Below are positions 1 through 6,400 of a stretch of 6,400 nt of DNA, piece after piece. The stretch is from positions 3,926 to 10,325 of the forward strand of contig PCSL01000115.1 in NCBI GenBank assembly GCA_002772325.1, read 5' to 3'. A program made the position numbers and the translations under genes. The notes beneath the pieces were generated by a model, which saw only the letters and a list, made by a program, of their open reading frames with translations, did no database searches and was not told the DNA's origin. The stretch comes from Chloroflexi bacterium CG23_combo_of_CG06-09_8_20_14_all_45_10 (lineage in GTDB: Bacteria; Chloroflexota; Dehalococcoidia; GIF9; AB-539-J10). Every line of letters starts with the position of its first letter. Within the stretch, counting starts at the first letter, position 1.

Positions 1-2747
1 TCTAGTTTCGTTGCCAGATATAAAGACTTCACCTGGGTAGAAATGTGTTCCCCGTCACGCTCGTTCCAAAAATAGGGTACGAATGTCATAGCCCGGATCC
101 AGTATTGGGGGGAATTGTGGAAATAGACTTTATATTGCGACCATTGCTTAAGAGATTTGCCCAGAGGGCTGAAAGGCTCAACCCTTTGCCTTACAGACTT
201 TGCGACGGCATCACCAATTTTCGGTATTGCACCATCCATTACGTACTTGGTACTGTCGACAAACGATAGTGATCTAAACAAGGTAGGCCTATCTTCCGTG
301 TACCAGCGGTTATAGGTGGTTGTAAACACCGTACGTGACTCAGGGCTACTCCCGTCTTTTTCAAGAGTGAAAATGCAAGCGCGAATATGTTCCAACCCGT
401 CAAACAGGCGAGCTGGCCGATCGTCAAAATTGGCAAAACAGGCCAAGCTGCTCTTCTTGAGGCACAACTTCTGAAGCGGTTTCATCCGATCAGTGCAAAC
501 TATTGGCAACTGCACAATCATTCCATAACGTCCACTTTCTCGTAGTAAGGCAATAGACCTTTCCGTGAAAAATGCATACGTATTGCCGCAGCTTTCAGTT
601 TCATAACCTTGAATGGTGTACTCTTTCCTGATTTTGCCGTACTCCACGTAGGGTGGATTGCCAATGATGACGTCGAATCCGCCATTCTTCATAATGCTGT
701 AAAACTCAACGAACCAGTGGAATGGGCAATGAGTCTTAACAAACTGCCTGATGTCCCGGGCGCCATAAAAGGCTGCCAAGTCTCTATTTAGCTCCTTTTG
801 AATTTCGGCAAGCCTCTGTTTTACCTCTGCTTTGGCTTTGGCTAGCTCTGAAGCCGGTATACCAAGCCTGGTCTGCAGGTTTCTGAAAGCCTTTAAGGCA
901 CGGTCAACATCTTCTATTTGCTGTTCAACGCCTTTCATTGCACCGCTGAGGTCTAGTTGCGTCGCCTTAGCCTTCTTGATTTCCTCCTCGTTGACATACC
1001 CCACCAGTGAGTTACCGGCGCGGATGTTGAAATCAATGTCGGGCAATGGTTCAATCTTGTCTACATCATCAACCTGGGAGACAAGTTTTAGGAAAAGGCG
1101 GAGTTTGCAGATTTCCACCGCCTCTTCCATGATGTCTACTCCGAACAGGTTGTTGACTATTATGCTCTTGAGAACGAAATACTTGCGGTTGGGGTGCTGG
1201 CGGATTCTTGCCAGCTCTTCAGCAAAGTCAGGGTACTTGGGTCCACCCAGTTCCTCCATCTTGTCCAAGCAGATTTCGTAGAGTGGCTCCAACATATTCA
1301 GAGCGGCGAAGAGAAAGGCACCACTACCGACTGCCGGGTCAAGTATGGTCGCTTTAGTAAGGCAATGGAAGTAGAAGGCACGGAGGGTAACCGGGTCTTT
1401 AATTCCTCGTGCCCAATCTTCAGCGAATTTACGAATGTCAAGGTTGTAAGTAATCAGGTCGTTGATGCTGGTGATTTTGCCGGCGGCAAAGTCGGCCTTT
1501 ATCTGCTGGTAACGCTTCTGCCTTGCCTGATATTCCCGTTCCGTTTCGGTGGGTAGGTAATCTTCCTGCTTAACCGCTTCGTAGATATATGGCTCCACAT
1601 CTTTCACAGGAAATGGATGGAGCTCTTCATAGCGCATGTTTTCAAGTTTATCGAAGAGAAACGGTATGATTGTGTTCTTGCAGATGTAGTCTGTAATGTC
1701 TTCCTTGGTGTAGTAAGCCCCCATCTGTTTCTGGTTAACATACTTCTCAAAGATGTAACCCAGTACGTCAGGGTTGATTTCATTGTCAGCACGCAATGGT
1801 CTATAGTCCAGATGCCAGCTATATCTGTCAAAGAAGGCAAAGAGTCGCTCGAAGGCAGCGTCGGAGATGTTTATTCTTTCCCCATAGGCTATCTCCAACT
1901 GGTGCGGGAGGAATAGGCCACCATTTAAATAAGGCACTTTGCCCAGTAACTGGTTTATTTTGGCTGGCCGCTCCCTTTCTTCCCTGGCAAAGCCCTCGAA
2001 AAAGAGCTGTATTAGGAACTTGCGGTAGAACTGATTGGCACCCCCGGCTTCTGATTCCTTGAGCTTATCGGGAAGATAGTCAGTATCTCCGTCCAGGAAG
2101 CCCTTTTTCTGAATGAAATAGATGAACATCAGCCGGTCAAGCATAACCGAGGCATACCAGGCGATTTCGTCCTGCACCTCAAGGCCTTTCAGGAACTTAC
2201 AAAAAGTGCCGTGCTCTGTTTTGAATTCATCATAAAAGCGCTTGGTGACCTTTTCTATATCAAAGGCTTTAGCCACCCGCTCCAGCACTTTAATGACGGC
2301 TATGTTGCCTTCATCATCAAACTCTTCAATATTGAATGCTATTCCGTCCAGTTTTTGCAGGAGAGAATCACCTGGTTGACCTTTATGGTAAGTATGTTCC
2401 CGTGTCGCGGTCTGCCTTCCACCACCACGTCTCACCCACTGCCAAACTGACCTTGTTTTGTCTTTGTCAACGAACACAATCATGTGCTCATGGGTTTGTC
2501 TTGTTATGCGGGTCTCTATTATTTTTCGAAAATTTGACGGCGGAATGCTACCATCCTCCGGAGACTCGCCCAGATAGATCACCATGCCACCTTGCTCGGC
2601 AAAAGGAGTAAGACGAAACGTCTGCGTATCAATCTGGATTTCGATAGGCCGATTGTTGCAGATATTCCAGGCCAACTCTTCAATAAACAGAGCTCTGAAA
2701 TCAAAACGTCTCAGACAGTCACGAACTCTGTTAGTGTCAATGTTCAT
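1..2747 (-). CDS. Eco57I/type IIG-like adenine-N6 DNA methyltransferase (3' end outside window)
   Basis: Reading from ATG 2747 the frame is open to position 1, giving 915 codons plus two bases with no stop or frameshift. It transfers methyl from S-adenosylmethionine to adenine N6, judged by the motifs. Motif X-like GAYYTKEDITDYI is at 343-355 and motif I DPAVGSGAFLF at 470-480. Motif II-like LFGVDIMEEAVEICKLRL is at 534-551 with Asp538, NIRAGNSLVG at 574-583, and catalytic motif IV GFDVIIGNPPYVEYGKI at 690-706. Residues 1-135 are an N-terminal domain without a nuclease motif I recognise (WQWV at 102-105, REHTYHKGQPGD at 116-127). Residues 585-660 are rich in Lys, Glu, Gln and Ala and look like a coiled-coil insertion. 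After about residue 780 the target recognition region begins and runs off the window. Relatives are roughly 1050-1250 residues, so perhaps 130-350 are missing. The start overlaps the helicase stop (ATGA). If the missing part holds no nuclease, this is a modification/specificity subunit and the cleaving activity sits in the helicase partner. DISARM DrmMI and BREX PglX are other large methylases of this general type; neither is shown here. Confidence 0.93.
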   Translation of the reverse strand, partial: MNIDTNRVRDCLRRFDFRALFIEELAWNICNNRPIEIQIDTQTFRLTPFAEQGGMVIYLGESPEDGSIPPSNFRKIIETRITRQTHEHMIVFVDKDKTRSVWQWVRRGGGRQTATREHTYHKGQPGDSLLQKLDGIAFNIEEFDDEGNIAVIKVLERVAKAFDIEKVTKRFYDEFKTEHGTFCKFLKGLEVQDEIAWYASVMLDRLMFIYFIQKKGFLDGDTDYLPDKLKESEAGGANQFYRKFLIQLFFEGFAREERERPAKINQLLGKVPYLNGGLFLPHQLEIAYGERINISDAAFERLFAFFDRYSWHLDYRPLRADNEINPDVLGYIFEKYVNQKQMGAYYTKEDITDYICKNTIIPFLFDKLENMRYEELHPFPVKDVEPYIYEAVKQEDYLPTETEREYQARQKRYQQIKADFAAGKITSINDLITYNLDIRKFAEDWARGIKDPVTLRAFYFHCLTKATILDPAVGSGAFLFAALNMLEPLYEICLDKMEELGGPKYPDFAEELARIRQHPNRKYFVLKSIIVNNLFGVDIMEEAVEICKLRLFLKLVSQVDDVDKIEPLPDIDFNIRAGNSLVGYVNEEEIKKAKATQLDLSGAMKGVEQQIEDVDRALKAFRNLQTRLGIPASELAKAKAEVKQRLAEIQKELNRDLAAFYGARDIRQFVKTHCPFHWFVEFYSIMKNGGFDVIIGNPPYVEYGKIRKEYTIQGYETESCGNTYAFFTERSIALLRESGRYGMIVQLPIVCTDRMKPLQKLCLKKSSLACFANFDDRPARLFDGLEHIRACIFTLEKDGSSPESRTVFTTTYNRWYTEDRPTLFRSLSFVDSTKYVMDGAIPKIGDAVAKSVRQRVEPFSPLGKSLKQWSQYKVYFHNSPQYWIRAMTFVPYFWNERDGEHISTQVKSLYLATKL

Positions 2748-5700
2748 GATTTATTCTCTTCCTGTCTACTGAATAGTCCCAGAGAGCATATTATTCTGGG
2801 TTCCTGGCGCTCCGCTTCCTCTTGTCTCAAACTTAGGCGGTCCTCGTTACGAAGTGAGATGACCAACTGAGCTAGGTCCTCATCAGATACACCTGCTCTC
2901 AGTTGGCGATTCAGTATGTCGGTGGCTGAGGAACGAAGGGGATACTTGTAAATATCATCTATAGCCTTAACCAGATCTTCGCCAGCAAACAGTGGTTCGT
3001 GCTTCTTCAAATCGTCGTAATAGCGCTTTAGTCGTTCGTATGTCCTGTAACGAGCACCGGAGGGACGTCCCAGCTGCCCGCCGACCATCTTCTCTTGCTG
3101 GATAATGTGTTCTATACCTTGTCTCACTAGTTCGTGGTGACGATGATTTCGTGGTATCGCTGGCACCTCGGGCCTGCATTCGGCCGCTCGGAGTACGGCA
3201 AGTTGAGATTGGGTTATACTATTGCCGTCCTTGTCCATCCATACTAGAGAATCATTCCCTTCGGCAGTCTTAACATATACAAGAACTCCTTCTGGCTCCT
3301 TCTCCGTACCGGTGTGTTCCTTGGTTGAATAGACCACATCAGGAAGTTCTGCTATCTTCTTTTCTAATGAAGGGTCTTTTTGGATGGCATTACGCCATAT
3401 CTGGTACGCGTAAGAAGCTAGGTCAACTTCACTATCAAAATCGCCGTCCAGGATGCCTGATTTCTCAGTATAGAGATCCCTAAGTACTTGGTTATTAAGG
3501 TCATCTTCAAAGAATTGCTCGTCCGAGCCAAGAACTTCTCCGCTCTCCGTCAGACGTTGTTTAACCCGTGAGCGTAGATGTATGATCCTCTCTAGCCCTT
3601 CTGCCGGAAGAAAGGAGTAGCAGTATATATTTTGTGACTTCTGACCTATGCGGTCGACACGTCCAACACGTTGTATTAACCGAACAAGAGCCCAAGGCAG
3701 GTCGTAATTCACAACTATGGCACAGTCCTGAAGATTTTGACCTTCACTGAGGACATCAGTAGCAACAAGAACTCGAAGTTCCTTGCCCGGAGACAAGGGC
3801 AGTTCGTTGCTTATGGGGCTGAAACGATAGGCAAGGGCCGTTGGATCGGCAGACTGTCCCGTTACTCCTTCGACCGTGTCGATATTTCGTTTTTTCAATT
3901 CTCGTGTCAGATACCGCACTGTGTCTGCGAATTGGGTAAACACGAGTACTTTCTCGTTTGTATGTTCCTTAGCAAGCAGACCCTTAAGTGCCCCAAGTTT
4001 CCTATCCTGCTTTGGTTCCCATACGCCAAACTTTCCAACCATTGCGATGAGATTCTTAGCATCGCTAATTAGATCCATAGCGAGTTTTTCAGTGAACAGT
4101 GAGGAACGCAACCATCTGAACCGCTTCTTTTCTGAGCCACCGTAGGACTCGTATACTTGTTTTGCTCTTCCTCTATACCACGCCTTGGTGTAAGGGTGTA
4201 GCACATCCTCGGTAGTTTGATATTCACCCCCCTCTTCGTTTTCACTATCATAATCCATAACCGCCTGTAAGGGCTCCGGCAAGTCGCTATCTTCGTCATT
4301 CGTGCCGGCATCTAGCAGCTCTGCACTCTGAGTTCCGATAGGAATAGAAAGAGCATTTTCGATTGCGTGAATGTAGACGAAGTTACGTAATATGTGGCGG
4401 TCTATAGACTGAAGGAATGCCTGACCACTGCTCTCCAATCGCTTAAATAGATTTGTTCTACAGAATCCCATGAGTCTTTTACCAGCTCTCGACAAGTTGT
4501 CTAGCTGCCTCTGTTCTTCTGCGGAGGCTGATTGCTCCGCTTCCTCGGATATGTAGTTCCCTAAGCCATATCTGGGAAGCAATAAACTATTGATGATGTC
4601 AACCACCCTTGTGGAGTATAGACGGGCATACTGGTCAGTCGGCTCTTGTTCATCTAAGTCGAACTTTAGTGTTCGTGGGAGGCGCTTGGGAAAGTAGAAT
4701 CTTGTGCCATCTTCAAAAGAAAGATATTTACGTCCGTTATCTGAAAATGCATAATTCTCTTGAATGAAGCTGCGAGTCCGCCTCACGAGGTAGAGCCTCA
4801 TGAGTTCCCGCCAGTCATCTGGATATTCGCTCTTTTCGAAGGCAGCAAGGGAACGTAACGGTGCTTGGTAACGTCTGATAAACTCGGTCTCACCAATGTC
4901 GCGAATAAGATGCTCTGGTCTCAATCCTAGGTCTTGATGCTCGGGTACAAACAAACGGAGTTGAGATGACAAATCAAGATAGCTTTTATTATAGGGTGTT
5001 GCGGACAAGAGTATGCATCTGCTTTCATTCTCCGCTATATACTCTTGAATTGCCCTGTATCGCTTACCCTCTCTGTTTCTGAGATTCTGGCTTTCATCTA
5101 GTATCACAATCCGGTACCTTCTTAAATCCGGTAGCTCTGATAGTGCCATGCTTATTGAGAGAACTTTTCCTCTTAGACGATAATCATGCACGTACCTCTC
5201 CCACATAGGCACCAGATTCTTGGGGCACATTACCAGGGTCTCAAGCCCAAAGTCGTCTTCAAAAATTCTGGCGACTGCTGTTGCCATCAGTGTTTTACCT
5301 AAGCCTACCACATCGCCGATGAGCACCCCGCCACGTTTATGAAGATGGTGCGCTGCAATCTTGACAGCGGCAGCCTGGAAGTCAAGTAACTTGTTTTGCA
5401 GGTCGCTAGGTAGTTTGAATTCTGCGAGACCAGCCCGTGCTTCCTGTGCAAGATGGTACGCCATTTTTAAGTAGATATAGTAAGGCGACAAAAGTTCCTT
5501 ACGAGCCCAGCTTTCCTCAATGATTTCTACCAGTTCTTGCGAAATGTCTAAACACCACTTGTCATTCCAGCGATCATTGAACCATTTCGCTAACTTCTGG
5601 CACGCATCATACTCTAATACATCAACGTTAAGTTCGCCTTGTTTAGAGAGACCTGCAAGAGTAAGGTTACTGCTGCCAAGATAGCCAGTAACCGGATTAT

Positions 5701-6148
5701 TGTAGTCTTGGCGATACAGGAGATAGAGTTTGGCATGAAGGGGGTGTCTCAAAAACAACTTCACCACAACTTTGCCAGCTTTGATTTGACTAGCTAGCTT
5801 CTGCAAAGTAACCTCGTCTTCATTAGTCGGTGCACCGACCATAAGTTGCTTTCGAAATTCCTCAGCCAACTGTATCTTGAAGCGCACCACTTTCTGAGCA
5901 TCGATAGCGCTACTCTCGCTAGATAGACTGAGGAGTTCCCTGACTTCTTCCTCCGGTGGCTTATGCATGCCGACCAACAAATGGCAGCAATTTGGATGGC
6001 CAGACCAGTTGTCTACAAATCTCGCAAGCTTTCCCCATCCTCGCAAGTTGAAATACCCAATGCAGAAGTCAGCACGTTCAGACACTACCAGCGTCTCTTT
6101 GAGAGCCGGTAATAAGTCCTGTTCTATGTTGTCAAATATTCTGGGCAT
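2744..6148 (-). CDS. PLD-like nuclease domain fused to SNF2-family DNA helicase/translocase
   Basis: A complete 1134-residue protein from ATG 6148 to TGA 2744-2746. Residues 1-200 form a PLD-like domain: DFCIGYFNLRGW at 27-38, the HxK signature (His138, Lys140), GSSN at 158-161 followed by LTLAGL, and a conserved-looking Glu172. Residues about 245-400 are the first RecA lobe: Walker A GDVVGLGKT (278-286), motif Ia around LVMCPKN (305-311), a DESQ box (351-354) and SAT (382-384). Residues about 730-850 are the second lobe: VLVFTQFADTVRYL (734-747), VATDVLSEGQNLQ (795-807) and the arginine-finger motif QRVGRVDRIGQ (826-836). About 345 residues separate the lobes, as in other SNF2/RapA-like enzymes, and include a very acidic stretch at 611-647. 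Residues 860-1134 match nothing I can name. The protein probably translocates on DNA by ATP hydrolysis, with the PLD domain as the likely cleaving module. Its stop overlaps the methyltransferase start, so the two are very likely partners in a restriction-type defence system. It resembles DISARM DrmD in its motor, but the PLD fusion differs. Confidence 0.93.
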   Translation of the reverse strand: MPRIFDNIEQDLLPALKETLVVSERADFCIGYFNLRGWGKLARFVDNWSGHPNCCHLLVGMHKPPEEEVRELLSLSSESSAIDAQKVVRFKIQLAEEFRKQLMVGAPTNEDEVTLQKLASQIKAGKVVVKLFLRHPLHAKLYLLYRQDYNNPVTGYLGSSNLTLAGLSKQGELNVDVLEYDACQKLAKWFNDRWNDKWCLDISQELVEIIEESWARKELLSPYYIYLKMAYHLAQEARAGLAEFKLPSDLQNKLLDFQAAAVKIAAHHLHKRGGVLIGDVVGLGKTLMATAVARIFEDDFGLETLVMCPKNLVPMWERYVHDYRLRGKVLSISMALSELPDLRRYRIVILDESQNLRNREGKRYRAIQEYIAENESRCILLSATPYNKSYLDLSSQLRLFVPEHQDLGLRPEHLIRDIGETEFIRRYQAPLRSLAAFEKSEYPDDWRELMRLYLVRRTRSFIQENYAFSDNGRKYLSFEDGTRFYFPKRLPRTLKFDLDEQEPTDQYARLYSTRVVDIINSLLLPRYGLGNYISEEAEQSASAEEQRQLDNLSRAGKRLMGFCRTNLFKRLESSGQAFLQSIDRHILRNFVYIHAIENALSIPIGTQSAELLDAGTNDEDSDLPEPLQAVMDYDSENEEGGEYQTTEDVLHPYTKAWYRGRAKQVYESYGGSEKKRFRWLRSSLFTEKLAMDLISDAKNLIAMVGKFGVWEPKQDRKLGALKGLLAKEHTNEKVLVFTQFADTVRYLTRELKKRNIDTVEGVTGQSADPTALAYRFSPISNELPLSPGKELRVLVATDVLSEGQNLQDCAIVVNYDLPWALVRLIQRVGRVDRIGQKSQNIYCYSFLPAEGLERIIHLRSRVKQRLTESGEVLGSDEQFFEDDLNNQVLRDLYTEKSGILDGDFDSEVDLASYAYQIWRNAIQKDPSLEKKIAELPDVVYSTKEHTGTEKEPEGVLVYVKTAEGNDSLVWMDKDGNSITQSQLAVLRAAECRPEVPAIPRNHRHHELVRQGIEHIIQQEKMVGGQLGRPSGARYRTYERLKRYYDDLKKHEPLFAGEDLVKAIDDIYKYPLRSSATDILNRQLRAGVSDEDLAQLVISLRNEDRLSLRQEEAERQEPRIICSLGLFSRQEENKS
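2756..2763 (-). promoter_or_regulatory. Shine-Dalgarno-like site of the methyltransferase gene
   Basis: AGGAAGAG on the minus strand lies eight bases before the ATG at 2747, inside the last codons of the helicase gene. Together with the ATGA stop/start overlap (2744-2747), it suggests translational coupling, in which ribosomes finishing the helicase start the methyltransferase. Confidence 0.55.
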
Positions 6149-6154
6149 AGCAAG

Positions 6155-6161
6155 CTCCCTT
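6155..6161 (-). promoter_or_regulatory. Shine-Dalgarno site of the helicase gene
   Basis: On the minus strand AAGGGAG is followed by six bases (CTTGCT) and then the ATG at 6148. It lies in the 16-base gap after the toxin stop. It decides the start of the helicase gene: the in-frame ATG 13 codons upstream, at 6187, lies inside the end of the toxin gene. The protein sequence after 6148 (MPRIFDNIEQ...) also looks like a natural N-terminus for this family. Confidence 0.75.
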
Positions 6162-6164
6162 GCC

Positions 6165-6400
6165 TTATGTATCAAGTTCCAAAGCAAATAAAACAGCCCT
6201 ATTGACTAGGGCTATCTTGTCGTGGGATAGCATGGTGATTCGCTCACTGAGTAGGGGCTTCGGTATTGTCATTATGCTATCCAGGTTAACCACGCACTTT
6301 TCTGGCATACCATCCTCTACACCTAAAGGAACTTCTACCGGGATATGACGGACAGTTCGGGTAATGACACTCACCGTGATTGAGGTTCTCACCTGATAGG
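6165..6400 (-). CDS. MazF/PemK-type endoribonuclease toxin, C-terminal part (5' end outside window)
   Basis: The frame enters from the window edge (partial codon at 6400-6399, then Tyr-Gln-Val...) and ends with TAA at 6165-6167, giving 77 visible residues. The GTG at 6392 is probably an internal Val, because the frame is open upstream and the fold would otherwise lack its first strands. The visible part fits the second half of the MazF/PemK fold: a strand ending in VSVITRT, then RHIPVEVPLG, then a VVNLDSIMTIPK segment, then LLSERITMLS and a C-terminal helix (VNRAVLFALEL). In the family, the Thr of the V-x-x-I-T strand (here codon 6362-6360) is part of the RNA-cleaving site. The other site residues, in the GSEQxGxRP loop, would lie in the missing 35-45 residues. 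Family members are about 110-120 residues and cut mRNA, held in check by a MazE-type antitoxin usually encoded just upstream. The gene ends 16 bases before the helicase start, so the two are probably co-transcribed. Recognition is by eye, without a database search; a truncated upstream copy cannot be excluded. Confidence 0.85.
   Translation of the reverse strand, partial: YQVRTSITVSVITRTVRHIPVEVPLGVEDGMPEKCVVNLDSIMTIPKPLLSERITMLSHDKIALVNRAVLFALELDT

Noticed and set aside
832..1281. A 149-codon plus-strand open frame, with a further one at 1194-1556.
   Set aside because: Both lie antisense to the methyltransferase core including motif I. The translations are Ser/Leu-rich with no recognisable domain, as expected of shadow frames.
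1..2747. The left 2.7 kb as a decayed or non-coding region, because no closed reading frame of gene length is found there.
   Set aside because: Translating the minus strand from 2747 gives 915 uninterrupted codons with intact methyltransferase motifs I and IV. The gene only lacks its stop because it runs off the window.
1..6148. Direct assignment as class 1 DISARM (drmD-drmMI).
   Set aside because: The core genes drmA, drmB and drmC are not in the window and the PLD domain is fused to the SNF2 protein. The resemblance is kept as a hypothesis only.
6149..6187. Upstream start for the helicase at ATG 6187, adding 13 residues (MLWNLIHKARELA).
   Set aside because: It would overlap the toxin gene by 23 bases. 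The ATG at 6148 has a good AAGGGAG site six bases upstream, and the protein after it begins like a family N-terminus.
6168..6392. The toxin as a complete 75-residue gene starting at GTG 6392.
   Set aside because: The frame continues upstream to the window edge and 75 residues would lack the N-terminal strands and the GSEQxGxRP loop. No Shine-Dalgarno is visible in the few bases before it.
1..6400. CRISPR arrays, tandem repeats, inverted-repeat insertion ends, tRNA genes or rho-independent terminators.
   Set aside because: None were apparent by reading. The longest space between genes is 16 bases, which leaves no room for such elements outside coding sequence.

Overview
The window is almost wholly coding, and every supported gene lies on the minus strand, so the operon reads from position 6400 down to position 1. 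Three genes follow each other with almost no space between them: the C-terminal part of a MazF/PemK-type toxin (6400-6165), a complete 1134-residue protein with a PLD-like nuclease domain fused to a SNF2-type helicase (6148-2744), and a long adenine-specific DNA methyltransferase of the Eco57I/type IIG kind. The methyltransferase starts at 2747 and is still open when the window ends at position 1, with 915 codons visible and no internal stop. The toxin and helicase genes are 16 bases apart. The helicase stop and methyltransferase start overlap as ATGA. This spacing suggests a single transcript whose promoter lies beyond position 6400.

The layout looks like a defence island containing a restriction-modification-like system. 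The methyltransferase carries motif I (DPAVGSGAF) and motif IV (NPPY), so it probably marks host DNA at N6-adenine. The helicase protein carries the ATP-driven motor and, at its N-terminus, a single PLD-type HxK...GSxN signature that is the best candidate for a nuclease. The pairing recalls the drmD-drmMI (SNF2 helicase plus adenine methylase) module of class 1 DISARM. However, no drmA, drmB or separate drmC is present here, and the PLD domain is fused to the helicase. A two-gene PLD-helicase/methyltransferase restriction system, led by a toxin gene, is the simplest reading. Function is inferred from domains only.

The organism is a bacterium or possibly an archaeon with moderate G+C. The Shine-Dalgarno sequences (AAGGGAG, AGGAAGAG) are of the normal bacterial type. 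Nothing in the window fixes the phylum. No RNA gene, insertion sequence, CRISPR array, attachment site, terminator or promoter was seen. The plus strand holds only shadow frames, and no gene-free stretch is longer than 16 bases.
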